A DNA stretch of 64,000 bases from NCBI GenBank assembly GCA_905221605.1, contig CAJNDS010002569.1, forward strand, positions 257,501 to 321,500, written 5' to 3'. The translations under genes were made by a program, and so were the position numbers. The notes under the pieces are model-generated. The model did no database searches. It worked only from the letters and a program-made list of their open reading frames with translations, and had not been told where the DNA came from. Shown piece by piece: positions 21,201 to 41,189 of the stretch. This DNA is from Symbiodinium natans (Eukaryota; Sar; Dinophyceae; Suessiales; Symbiodiniaceae). Numbering within the stretch: the first letter of the stretch is position 1; every line of letters begins with the position of its first letter.

Positions 21201-23166
21201 TCTTTCTAGTTCGATAAAGACATGGGCTAAGGCTGTTAGGAATCATAGTCTTCCAATATGCGGCTCTTGTAAGCGAGATCTACGAAACAACCGTCGAACA
21301 ACAGAACGGAGAGATTTCTTTTGAAAACGTCCTGGCGTGGTGCGAACCCCTGCCTGCTGTGTCCTCCACTCAGCGTCCGAGCATGCATGCCGCGCATGAC
21401 AAGCACTCCCAAAAAACAAGTACTACAGGGTCGGGATAGTTACTAATCATGTTCCCTTATGGTCCCTTGATATTTATAGAAGAATAGCCCCCAAAACCCT
21501 AATAACATTCCCTTATGGTTCCTTTGCTTTTTATACAAGAATAGCCCCCAAAACCCTATTCGTCTTATTCAGGCTCCCACAGCCCACAGTGCTGAATCCA
21601 GCCTCTGCGGCACAGGTCGAAAGCGCGGAAACGTAGGGGCCCATAAATACCACGTAAGCATAAGGATTTAGGGTTTAGGGTACAAACGTGGCCTTCCAGA
21701 ATCCCCCCCCCTTGCAGGGGCCCTTATACCTGAATAGTAGGATCCTTTTGCTTCTGTGGCTTTTTGTACCCCTAAAATGAGCCACCCTACACCCTACACC
21801 CTACACCCTAAACCCTAAACCCTAAACCCTAAACCCTAAACCCTAAACCCTAAACCCTAAACCCTAAACCCTAAACCCTAAACCCTAAACCCTAAACCCT
21901 AGCCACACACCATGTCAGGGCCCACCAAAGCAGTCAGCTGATGCTGCCAAACCCTCAAGTTTCCAGCAAACCCGACACCCTAAACCCGCAACCCGAACTT
22001 AAGAACCCTCAAGGTAGTGCCTTTAGGGTTTAGGGTTTAGGGTTTAGGGTTTAGGGTTTAGGGTTTAGGGTTTAGGGTTTAGGGTTTAGGGTTTAGGACG
22101 GTTTACAGTAGAGCTTAGGCTTAGGCGTTCTAACCCGAAGAAGCCCCAGAAAAGACAAACCCCCAACCCCAAAAATCCTGAGCCCTGAGTCCCTAAACCC
22201 TAAGCCCTAAGCCCTAAACCCTAAACCCTAAACCCTAAACCCTAGCCCCCAAACCGTTCGCTTTCCAGGCAGGGGCAGACAAAGACCGCGCCAACGCCCA
22301 TGGCAAGTCGCCAGCGCAGGCCGCAGCGGAGAAGAAGCACCGCACCTTGGTCGGTTCAGGGTGTAGGGTTGGAGACTTAAGGCCTAGGGTTTAGGAGGGT
22401 TTTGAGTTTAGGGCTTCTTAGCCTTTAACCCCGATTACCCTCGACCGTATACCCTAAACTCTACACCCTAAGCAGCCGAAACTGCTAAAATGGTTGGGAG
22501 GGTTGAGCTTCAGGGTTAGAGGATTGTGGGGTGTATTTTCATCGGCAGGCTTTCCAACTGAGATTGAGGGACGAAGTCTCTGAAGGGCTAGGGGTTTAGG
22601 GTATAGGGTTTAGGGTATAGGGTTTAGAGTGTAGGGTTTAGTCTGTAGGGTTTCGGGGTGCTTTCGGCCTTGTTGTTTAGGGCTGACGGGAGGGTTTAGG
22701 GACCCTCCAGGGCTTTCCACTTGCCCCCGAAGCAAAAGACCTCGAAGAGCCCCGACAAGTAAGGAATCCAACGCCCAAGAGTTCTGTTGAGGGTGGCGTT
22801 GTGCGCATTGTAGGCCCGAGGCCGAAACTCTCTGACCCTGAGGCCCCAACCTTCGTCCCGTGGCTTGGGGCGTGCTTGTTGGGACCTTGGGTGTTTTGTT
22901 GTTGTCCCTGCTTTTCGGGGCCAGGGGTTCCTTCAAAAAAGACATAAGGTGCCGGCTCCTGCCTAACCCAAGGGGTTTAGGGTTTGGGGTTTGGGGTTGG
23001 TTTAGGGTTTAGGGTTTAGGGTTTAGGGTTTAGGGTTTAGGGTTTAGGGTTTAGGGTTTAGGGTTTAGGGCAAGCTTCTGCGTCAGGCAGAGTCAAGCGG
23101 CTGCTAACGCGGGGCTGGGATGCTGAGACCCCGCGCAAGAAGCTGAAGAGCGCCAGGATCGCGTGA
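15230..23166 (+). CDS. Ankyrin-repeat protein with N-terminal ubiquitin-like region, 13 exons
   Basis: Proposed exons: 15230-~15320, 15436-15841, 16092-16224, 16435-16509, 16921-17006, 17542-17620, 18389-~18446, 19139-~19195, ~19847-19939, ~20074-20133, 21065-21100, 22269-~22352, ~23091-23166 (stop TGA). The protein starts MDNLSIHRVSGDQVAVLD, followed in exon 2 by a ubiquitin-like segment (LKLYLQQQLGVPRYQLRLTW). Repeated ankyrin units follow: MPLHLACKKGHAEVARLLLE, GADKDHANLEGASPLWVAA, GADKDKRAADGASPLWVA, GHLGAVRLLLSSGADKEAVD and others, one or less per exon. The tail is basic (ETPRKKLKSARIA). Ankyrin repeats bind proteins, so the role is probably scaffolding; no partner can be inferred. This N-terminal layout is one I recall from dinoflagellate predicted proteins. 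Exons 2/3 (GT-AG), 3/4, 4/5, 5/6 and 11/12 join cleanly in frame; exons 7/8 and 12/13 are ambiguous by a few bases. Every intron contains TTTAGGG or CCCTAAA repeats. The ATG lies 87 bp after the stop of the exon upstream. Confidence 0.8.
15950..16078 (+). repeat. Telomere-type tract (TTTAGGG)n in ankyrin intron 2
   Basis: About eighteen units with a few variants (TTCAGGG, TTGAGGG). It ends a few bases before the exon 3 acceptor. Confidence 0.95.
19703..19825. mobile_element. MITE-like inverted repeat in an ankyrin intron
   Basis: CTAGGTAGGATAAGGGGGAC at 19703 pairs with GTCCCCCTAATCCTATCCCC/CTAG ending at 19825. It lies just before ankyrin exon 9. Confidence 0.6.
21430..21570. repeat. GGGTCGGAATAGTTACTAAT-family repeat with internal duplication
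   Basis: A unit of about 65 bp (ATTCCCTTATGGTCC ... AGAATAGCCCCCAAAACCCT) occurs twice. Related sequence occurs at 26,735-26,850 (opposite strand, also twice), 37,893-38,000, 44,606-44,712 and 45,550-45,640, so this is a dispersed family. Confidence 0.55.
21798..22100. repeat. Opposed telomere-type tracts in one ankyrin intron
   Basis: CCCTAAA units at 21,798-21,900 and TTTAGGG units at 22,022-22,100 face each other about 120 bp apart, so the intron can fold into a long hairpin. Confidence 0.9.
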
Positions 23167-23381
23167 TCATTGCTCGTCGTCGTAGTTTTTTGCACTTTCT
23201 TCCGGGTGTTGTTAAGATGCCTGAGGGTCCTGAGCTTCGGGTTAGGGCTTAGGGGTGTTCGAAAGTCTCATTATACGAAGCAGGGCTTCGAGATTTGGAT
23301 AGGTTAGTTTTCTCGTGGTTGTTCAGCTTCAGTCGAGGGAGGGGAAGGGGGGTTGGTGTAGGTCGTTTGAACTTAGGCGTA

Positions 23382-23672
23382 TCATGCCCGAGAGGTGGTG
23401 CTTTGGGTATGTCTCACATTTTCTACCGTGGTGCCCTCTGATGTCGCCCAATGATGGGCGGAAGTGAGGTTTAGGTTCCTGGCGAAGAGGTCTTGGATTG
23501 CGGCGCGGAGTTTACGGAGTTTACGACCACTCATGTCGGCAGAGCCTGACACGGCACAGCATTCTAAGACAGAATGCTGGTCTTGTGCCTCCAATTGTAC
23601 AGACGAAGATGCAAGCTTGCCAATGCCCACTGCCTTAATTCCTGCACGCTCAGAAATAGGCGGCAGATGCCC
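23382..23672 (-). CDS. Possible terminal exon on the minus strand
   Basis: On the minus strand an open stretch reads AGIKAVGIGKLASSSVQLEA, then DMSGRKLRKLRAAIQDLFAR, and ends at a TGA complementary to 23382-23384. The composition is protein-like and the DNA is free of telomere repeats. The opposite strand is also open, so the strand is uncertain. It would converge on the end of the ankyrin gene (23166). Upstream exons were not identified. Confidence 0.3.
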   Translation of the reverse strand, partial: GHLPPISERAGIKAVGIGKLASSSVQLEAQDQHSVLECCAVSGSADMSGRKLRKLRAAIQDLFARNLNLTSAHHWATSEGTTVENVRHTQSTTSRA

Positions 23673-23745
23673 CGGAAGCCCCGAAACTGCAAAGCCCCAA
23701 ACCCTAAACCCTGAACCCATGAACCTTCCACGCCGCATCCCTCTT

Positions 23746-23832
23746 AATAGCCCAGTGGTACCCGTTTTTTGGTTCAAGGTGCCCAACCCCAAAAAGGGTG
23801 CCCTTGTCAAAACATGGCTCCTGGGCCACCAA
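23746..23832. mobile_element. MITE-like hairpin, GGTAGCCCAGTGG family
   Basis: TAGCCCAGTGGTACCC at the left and CTCCTGGGCCACCAAG at the right, with the shared interior GGTTCAAGGTGCCC and AAAAAGGGTGCCCTTG. Confidence 0.6.
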
Positions 23833-23895
23833 GCCCTGAACCCCAAGCCTTGTAGCAAGCAAAACCCTGAAGACCCACCGCAAGGTCAGGCGGCA

Positions 23896-24111
23896 AGCCC
23901 CAAACCCTAAACCCCAAACCCGAAACCCCAAACCCCAAACCCCAAACCCCAAACCCCAAACCCCAAAACCCAAACCCTAAGCCCTAAACCCTAAACCCTA
24001 AACTCGAAACCCTAAACCCTAAACCCTAAACCCTAAACCCTAAACCCTAAACCCTAAACCCTAAACCCTAAACCCTAAACCCAAACCCCAAAACCCCAAA
24101 CCCTAAAGCTC
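23896..24111 (-). repeat. Telomere-type tract flanked by a 38-bp direct repeat
   Basis: CCCCAAAC, then CCCTAAA units. The flanks 23858-23895 and 24112-24149 are alike at 34 of 38 bases. Confidence 0.85.
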
Positions 24112-24597
24112 AGCAAAGCCCTGCAGACCCGCCACAAGGTCAGGCGGCAGCTCTGGTGGTCGTCGCTAAGGCACAGCGAGGCCCATATGGGAGTAGGGTT
24201 TAGGGTTTAGGGTTTCGAGGGTTTCGGATTTCGAGATGTTCGAGGGTTCAGGGGCGTTTCGGCGGGCGTTGGGTTTGAGAAGTGGGGGAGGGGGGGGGGG
24301 GGGGGGATTTCAGGGTTCAGGTCAAGATTAGCCGACTGAAGGATCTTGGGCTGAGGGTTTAGGGTTCGGGTTCAGGGTTTTGGGTTTAGGGTTTGGGGTA
24401 CCCTGGAGAGAAGAGCCGAGTTCATGTGAAGGGTGGTTTAGGGTTTAGGGTTTAGGGTTTAGGGTTTAGGGCTTAGGGCTTAGGGCTTAGGGCTTAGGGC
24501 TTAGGGTTTAGTCTATACTGACACAAACATCACCCAGTAGAATCGGCAGGCCATTCGCTGCTGCTACGGTTTCAGCTGTAGGGCTTATTATCTAGCA

Positions 24598-24600
24598 TAC

Positions 24601-24650
<50 letters not shown>
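24598..24650. repeat. (TA)n microsatellite
   Basis: Nearly pure TA with one TG interruption. Confidence 0.9.
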
Positions 24651-24651
<1 letters not shown>

Positions 24652-25335
24652 ATCATGAGGTATATCTTTTTGCATAAACGAGTACTGTATGTATCATACA
24701 GAAGAAAGGTTATTTCAGCGAGCACGACAGGACTGGGTGACAAGTCTGCTGGCTTGCAAGCGGCGAGGCGCGCGAGAGAGCGGGAATTAGGGTGGGCCCT
24801 TGTTCCCCACCCTCGGTGTGGGGTTGTTAGATTTTAAACTCAACTCTGCTCTGCCCGGAACTCTTCTCGTCGCCCGGTCTGCTCCTCGCTCATCCCTGGA
24901 GTGCCCAACCGCAAGGTGTCCCTAGAGTGCCCAGCTCTAGGGTGTCCCTGGAGTGCCCAACCCCAGAGTCTCCCTGGAGTGCCCAACCCCAGAGTCTCCC
25001 TAGAGTGCCCAGCCCCCGAGTGTTGCCAAACCCTAGAGTATCTCTACCAATAGAGGGTGGGGATGTTCGAAGTAAAACAATTCCCTCTTTTTATCGGGTT
25101 TTTTGGGTTTAGGGTTTAGGGTTTAGCGTTTAGGGTTTGGGTTTAGGGTTTAGGGTTTAGGGTTTAGGGTTTCGAGCCGAAAAGGACAGGTTCCCATATA
25201 CACCCCCTTAGACAACGGCCGGTATCCTCTTTGTTCCCAGGTTGTTTCTGGCATAGGCCCAACGCTCTCAGGAACCCAACCCCCAGAAGGCCGCCCCCCC
25301 AAACCCTAAACCCTAAACCCTAAATCCCTGAACCT

Positions 25336-25489
25336 CGGGATGTTCCCTTATACGAACAGTCCTTAATGGGGATTAGAATGGAGGGTACTTGGGATGTCCC
25401 CCTTAAACGAACTGCCCTTAATAGGGATTATAATGGGGGGGTACTATAATCCCTATTCAGCACTGTTCGTACAAGGGGGAGCATCCTAA
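25336..25489. mobile_element. Compound GGGATGTTCC hairpin (partial plus full copy)
   Basis: Two left halves occur in tandem (25,337 and about 25,391) before one right half ending at about 25,488. This looks like a tandem partial duplication or one copy inserted in another. Confidence 0.65.
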
Positions 25490-25593
25490 CCCTGAGCCCT
25501 TAACCCTAAACCCTCTAAATCCTAAACCCTAAACCCTAACCGCTAAACCCTAAACCCTAAAATCCCTGAGCCTTAACTCCAGAGCCTCTGCTG

Positions 25594-26120
25594 CGCATCC
25601 TATCAGGGCGGCCCTTCCGCTGGCCTACGATGCTCAGGCCAAGGTGACAGAGGCCCGGTTTAGGGTTTAGCGATTTAGGGTTTAGGGTTTAGGGTTTAGG
25701 GTTTAGGGTTTCGAGGCCCCCCCCCTCTGCACTTTCATGTGCCGTCTTGCAAATAGTACTTGTTGTTGCAACCAGTTCTGGTAAGGCGTCTGCCGCCAGT
25801 GTGAATGGGCTGTTTGCGGATTCAGGCCTGCTCTTCTGCCTAGATAAACCCTGAACCCTAAACCCTAAACCCTAAACCCTGAACCCTGAACCCTGAACCC
25901 TAAACCCTAAAACCCTAAACCCTAAGCCCTAAGCCCTAAGCCCTAAACCCTAAACCCTAAACCCTAAACCCTAAACCCTAAACCCTAACCCTAAACCCTA
26001 AACCCTAAACCCAAGCCCTTGTAGCGGGCTTAGGGATGCTCTCAGAATCTCGGATGTCCCGCGAAGGCCGCCGCCCGGCGCCTGTGCGCCGAGCTCCGGG
26101 CGTCCAAGGCGCCGCCGGAG
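25594..26120 (+). CDS. Two in-frame exons of an unrecognised gene
   Basis: An exon ending at about 25652 reads AHPIRAALPLAYDAQAKVTE. A second starting at 26069 reads AAARRLCAELRASKAPPEAL. The intron would start GC and end AG, with AGGCC present at both junctions, and the frame is kept. The product is Ala-rich and helical and gives no family clue. A further candidate exon at ~24144-24190 (AALVVVAKAQRGPYG) may belong to the same gene. The intron holds CCCTAAA repeats at 25,855-26,010. Confidence 0.4.
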
Positions 26121-26140
26121 GCGCTACAGACTGGCTTAAG

Positions 26141-26260
26141 GGAGGTTTAGGGTTTAGGGTTTAGGGTTTGGGGTTTGGGGTTTGGGGTCTGGGGTTTAGG
26201 GTTTAGGGTTTAGGGTTTAGGGTTTAGGGTTTAGGGTTTAGGGTTTAGGGTTTAGGTATG
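26141..26260 (+). repeat. Telomere-type tract (TTTAGGG/TTTGGGG)n
   Basis: About seventeen units with a block of TTTGGGG variants near the left. Confidence 0.95.
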
Positions 26261-26521
26261 GTTTGGGGTTCAGGTTTTAGGGTGGGCTTAGGGTTTGGGG
26301 TTAAGGGTTTTGTCGTCTTGTGGTGGCGGCTCTTACAACAGCTCCTCTCATCGGTTGTCGGTTTCGGGTTTGCGGTTTAGGCTGTCGCTTTTAGTTTTCA
26401 AGCGGATGAGATGAGAGCATGGGGGTTAAGGTGTGGGTCAAGGATTTTGCCGTGGGCGCTGCTGAAGGCATTGTCGCATAGTTTGGAGGGGCACTGGTAA
26501 AGAGATATCAGATATCAGGGC

Positions 26522-26669
26522 TTTCAGTTTCGGGACGGAAGGTGCTCTGCAGCGCATGTGTCTCAAGGCCTTCTCCGCAACTACTTGGAGGTTCGGGAAA
26601 CGTTACTCATACCTTTTTCATGGCGAAAACCATTGAGCAGAAATCAGATCGCACGACAGATTCTACCAT
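26522..26669 (+). other. Possible short exon upstream of the membrane-protein gene
   Basis: After a TTTCAG, an open stretch of about 48 codons reads FRDGRCSAAHVSQGLLRNYL and continues to a TAA. It is not covered by repeats. Whether it is coding or a decayed element is not clear. Confidence 0.2.
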
Positions 26670-26729
26670 AAACCATAAACCCTAAACCAACCTGGGACCC
26701 GATTCAGTCGCTCTTCGGATGAGGGTTAG

Positions 26730-26852
26730 AGTGTTAGTATAGGGGCCGTATAGTATGAAAAGGGTTTTGGGATTATTGTAGTATAATTACAATGTTAGTG
26801 TAGGGGCCATATAGCATGAAAAGGGTTTTGGGGTTTTTGTAGTATAATTACA
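26730..26852. repeat. Two tandem copies of a dispersed AT-rich repeat
   Basis: GTGTAGGGGCCATATAGCAT and GAAAAGGGTTTTGGG ... TAGTATAATTACAA occur twice, about 60 bp apart. It is a member of the family described at 21,430, in inverse orientation. Confidence 0.6.
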
Positions 26853-27046
26853 AACTTCAAACGGTCCATTTTTCCGAGCCCTCTTGTAGTTCTCGGGAAA
26901 GTCGTTTGGGGAGGATCTCAGGATGCCAGGTTTAGGAGCGAAGTGGTTGCCGTCTGGTAGGGTTTGGGGTTTAGGGTTTAGGGTTTAGGGTTTAGGGTTT
27001 AGGGTTTGGGGTTTGGGGTTTAGGGTTTAGGGTTTAGGGTTGCACA

Positions 27047-28153
27047 ATGCCATGGATGGAGGCCGTGAGCTTCCAAAAGCTAGCGGAGCTGCCATCCAAG
27101 TTCGGTTGGCTGTTGGAAGCTCCTCTTGAGCACCAAGCTTCTCGCGGCACCAAGCACAGAGCAAGACTCCGCTACTTTGCCTACTCGCCAGTTTCGTTAG
27201 CTGCCAAGCTGTATGTGATCGTGTATTGGCTGGAAGAGATGACAATGGTCAATCATGCTCAGATACTGTGGGTCTGGCTCCTGTTTGTGCAGCCACTGGC
27301 GCTCATCCTCGCGGTTGTGTACCGTGACAAGATCTCAGAATATGTGGTTTATTTGTTAGAAAGTCCGGCTGCCAGCAACAACCTCATGAAGCTGCAGGCT
27401 TACGGAGTCGTGGCCTTGTATTTGATTCCGGTGTTGTGCATGGGGTCAGCACAGGCAATTGCAGAAACTTTGCCTTTGTCAGTCCTCGGCTACTTTTCCG
27501 TATACTTGCCACTCATGGATGATGCAAACACTGTATCAGCAACGTTCGGCATGCACTTTATCGTGGCCGTCGCCTGCAGTTGTGGTGGCGCCGTAGATTT
27601 GACCAATTCCGCGATAGCCTTCGCAGTCTGTTGCAGCGTGACGGAGGGTGTTGTCTTCCGTCTGTTATTAAGCCGCTTTGACACCGGGCTGCGGGAAGAT
27701 GAGATATGTCAATGTGCACCAAAGAAGCGGCTGCCTTTAGAGATACAGAAGTTGCTGGAAGAAAGTGGCAACTCACGCATGCTTCTAGGCGACTCATTGC
27801 GTGCATTTGCTTTCCATGCTGATTTAATCCATCGTGAGGGCCGAGGGGCCTTGAAGCACTTGCTGCTCAGCCAGCGAAAACGAGTCGATCGCCGCGAGGA
27901 AGGCCTGGGCCAGTTGATTGCCCTCATCTACTTGCGGGAGACGTGTGGACTTGACCGAAATTCTTTGCTTCACATCTTCCAGTTTTTGCAAGACTGGCAG
28001 CCATTGCAGCACCCTGCGGGTGCAGCCGGACTCCTAGGACCCTGCTCAGTCATATCGAGCGGCACATACGCGCACAATGCTTCGGGCTCTGGCTCCATGA
28101 CAACGATCGAGCGTATCCAGAATGCAACACGGCGACTCCTTCAAAGCTTTTGA
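27047..28153 (+). CDS. Uninterrupted 368-residue multi-pass membrane protein, family not recognised
   Basis: A single open frame of 368 codons begins with MPWMEAVSFQKLAELPSKFG. It is by far the longest open frame in the window not explained by repeats. Hydrophobic stretches lie at about residues 73-92, 116-135, 141-157, 167-182 and 187-207, suggesting four or five membrane segments in the N-terminal half. The C-terminal 160 residues are soluble and mostly helical with many charged residues (for example LLLSQRKRVDRREEGLGQLI). No catalytic motif or known family was recognised. The start lies right after a TTTAGGG tract, so the ATG at 27047 could be the true start or an exon start after an AG in the repeat. 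It contains no telomere repeat and no intron, unlike its neighbours, which fits a retroposed copy or a recently acquired gene. Confidence 0.7.
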   Translation: MPWMEAVSFQKLAELPSKFGWLLEAPLEHQASRGTKHRARLRYFAYSPVSLAAKLYVIVYWLEEMTMVNHAQILWVWLLFVQPLALILAVVYRDKISEYVVYLLESPAASNNLMKLQAYGVVALYLIPVLCMGSAQAIAETLPLSVLGYFSVYLPLMDDANTVSATFGMHFIVAVACSCGGAVDLTNSAIAFAVCCSVTEGVVFRLLLSRFDTGLREDEICQCAPKKRLPLEIQKLLEESGNSRMLLGDSLRAFAFHADLIHREGRGALKHLLLSQRKRVDRREEGLGQLIALIYLRETCGLDRNSLLHIFQFLQDWQPLQHPAGAAGLLGPCSVISSGTYAHNASGSGSMTTIERIQNATRRLLQSF

Positions 28154-28831
28154 CTGTTTCAACTGGTGTGGCGAATTGCCACAAAATAGATATGAGAGAG
28201 TCTCAGACTCAGAACCACCCCGCGGCGCTGAAAAACTGCAGCCTGCAGCTTGCATGAGGCTTTACGGGGAGGGCTTCACAAAGGTGATATGGGACTTTAT
28301 CGGAATTGCATGGAGATTCCGTAGGGATGTTTTTGGGCATTTTGGGGATGACTATCTAGGGGGGGAAGGGGAGGGGGTTCTGCGCCCGATGTGCAGGAAG
28401 ACCCACACGTGTAACAAGTAGGACGCGCTTGTGGTCCGCAACCCTTGAATCTTACCCTCAGGGTTTACGGTCTAGGGTTTAGGGTTTAGGGTTTGGGGTT
28501 TAGGGTTTAGGGTTTAGGGTTTAGGCTCAACAGCCTCCCAAAAGGCAAAGAACCAGAGACCTCCAGCTGCAAGTTCACGTGATCGGTTTAGGATCTGGGG
28601 TGAGAACCCAATCATCGAGTTCCTGCGAAGAACTACATGGTCACAACCACTGGGTGTGGCTTGGGGGCTGTAAGGTCGGGGGGGGTAGGGCTGAATCCAA
28701 AAAAGATTGGGGTTTAGGGGTTTAAGGCTTTAGGGTTCAGAGGTTAAGGGGTTCAGGAGGTTGGGGGAGCAGGTGGGCTGCCCTGTTTTTGGTGCTTCTC
28801 AGGGCAAGCCAACTGAAATCCAGAAGGTATG

Positions 28832-28937
28832 AGTGGGGATGTTCCCCCTTGTACTAACAGTCCTTCATACGGATTATAGTACCCCCTCCCATTAGAATCC
28901 CCATTAAGGACTCTTAGTTTCAGGGGGAACATCCCTG
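28832..28937. mobile_element. MITE-like hairpin, GGGATGTTCC family
   Basis: Arms GGGGATGTTCCCCC and GGGGGAACATCCC with inner complementary AGTCCTT/AAGGACT. No target duplication is evident. Confidence 0.75.
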
Positions 28938-29941
28938 TGAAATCATGAAGGATGTGGTGCTGCTAGGACCTCTATTTAAAGTTGAGGGGTGAAGGCCGGT
29001 CACGGCCTGCCATCGCCTTGAAGCGATTCCGGCATGTTTTTTTGGGACAATCTGGGGTTTAGGGTTTAGGGTTAGGGTTTAGGGTTTAGGGTTTAGGGTT
29101 TAGGGTTCAGGGTTCAGGGTTTAGGGTTTAGGGTTATTCCGCATGAACAATCAGTAAACTCGCCGGCCGCCCCCGCGCCTCTTGGAGGTGAAGCCGCCGC
29201 CCTTCGGTTTGACCAAGGCTGCACCGGTGCAAGGGAGGAGGTTTAGGGTTTAGGGTTTAGGGTTTAGGGCTTAGGGCTTAGGGCTTAGGGTTTAGGGTGG
29301 TTCAGGGGTCTGCGCTCCGAGCACCTGAAATGCAGCCGGAAGTAGGGTTGAGGGTTGAGGGTTTAGGGTTTAGGGTTTAATCCTAACCCTAGACCCATCT
29401 TGCAGGCGTTGGATCACTGCGTGCCCGGGATTTCCGGTCCGGGCACTTGCCCCGCAGAGCAGCGTGGATGCAGCGAAACCCTACCAAGTCCAAAGAACTC
29501 TATGCAGCCTACATTACCCCCAGGCAACCCTAAACCCTAAGCCCTCAAACTCTAGAAACTCTATAGCAACTATCAACCCCGCAAATCCTACATGACCTAG
29601 GCAATCCCTGTGCCCTAAGCCCTAAACTCTAAGAATTCCCCGACATGAACCTTATACACACTACAAGACCCCAAGCTTGACTTTGAAGATGGTTCTTGAT
29701 CCCGTGGACCAAGGCAAACCCAAACCCGGTGGTAACATTTCTTGGGTTAGAGGCACACTAAACTTTCACTAAACCCTAAAATCCCTGAACTCTAGACGTT
29801 AAGGGTCTAGTCTTGTTGGGCTTTTCTTGAACCTCTATCCCGAAAACGCCCGACAAAGTGATCACTGTTCTTGTGACGAAGGTCCCCTGAGAAGCTGATG
29901 GAGGGTTTTGGGGTTTCGGGGTTTAGGGTTTAGGTCTTAGG

Positions 29942-30581
29942 TTATTTCAGGCAATGGCCTCTTTATGAAGGGGTGACCGTCAAAATGGCCCGTGACAGTA
30001 GCAGATTTGGGAAGAGATTTGGGAAGAGATTCCATAGACTAACAGATTTGGGAAGAGATTTGGGAAGAGATTCCGTAAATATGCTGTTTTTGAGTGTGGA
30101 CATTGAAGAGGGCTTGCCTCTTTAGTTACAGGGCTTGGGGCAAAACCCAGTTGTGGCGGGTGGCCTCTTTCAGTTTTGGCCCCGGGCCCCTTTTGTTCAA
30201 ATACATGTTTTGGACATTCAAGGGGGGGGGGGGGGGGGGGGGGGGGTGGCCTCTTTAGCTACATGACTTTGGGCGAAAGCCCAGTTGTGGCGGGTGGCCT
30301 CTTTCAGCTTTGGCCCCTTTTGCTCGAATATGTGTTTTGGACATTGAGGCCGGGCGACACGTTTCCTAAAGTAGTTAGTGTCGTTTTAGTGACCAAAGCC
30401 GGGCGACACATTTCCTACAGTAGTTAGTCGTTTTAGTGACCAAACTAGTTAGTCGTTTCTGTGGCCAAAACCGGGCGACACATTTCCTCAAGTAGTTAGT
30501 CGTTTTCGTGACCAAGGCCCTTTTGCCTCCCAGGCCCCCAGATATGTATCTGACAGTCAAAGAGGCCATTGCCTGAAATAA
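29942..30581. mobile_element. 640-bp TIR element
   Basis: TTATTTCAGGCAATGGCCTC at 29942 is matched exactly, as a 23-bp inverted repeat, by the sequence at 30559-30581. The interior holds repeated GGGCGACACATTTCCT and TAGTTAGTCGTTTT motifs, two copies of a TTTGGGAAGAGATT unit, a G run at about 30,222, and no transposase. It sits next to a TTTAGGG tract on its right. Confidence 0.75.
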
Positions 30582-30682
30582 GGTTTAGGGTTTAGGGTTT
30601 AGGGTTTAGGGTTTAGGGTTTAGGGTTTAGGGTTTAGGGTTTAGGGTTTAGGGTTTAGGGTTTAGGGTTTAGGGTTTAGGCA
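30581..30682 (+). repeat. Telomere-type tract abutting the 640-bp TIR element
   Basis: About fourteen perfect TTTAGGG units begin directly at the right end of the element. Confidence 0.95.
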
Positions 30683-30968
30683 GGATTCAGATTTTTAGGG
30701 TTTAGGGTTTAGGGTTGGGGGGTTTGGGGGTTTAGGGTTTCAAGTTTCAAGGGGTGGCACCCGGAGAGAACTCCCCCGGATCGTTCCCAGCCCTGAACCC
30801 TAAACCCTAAACCCTTAGGCCCTTCACCGGCGCACAGCGGCTGGTCGGCACGCAGGCACGCAGTTAGCCCAAACCCCAAACCCTAAACCCCAAACCCTAA
30901 ACCCTAAACCCTAAACCCTGAACCCTAAACCCTAAACCCTAAACCCTAAACCCTAGACTCCTGGCCAG

Positions 30969-41184
<10,216 letters not shown>

Positions 41185-41189
41185 TGTAG

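Larger units (their letters stand above)
28160..30960. other. Region between membrane-protein gene and DHRS1-like gene
   Basis: Holds the 3' flank of the membrane gene, one MITE, the 640-bp TIR element and telomere-type tracts. A GC-rich island at 29,160-29,245 and another at 29,405-29,480 could be 5' exons of the DHRS1-like gene, but no frame is decisive. Confidence 0.4.
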
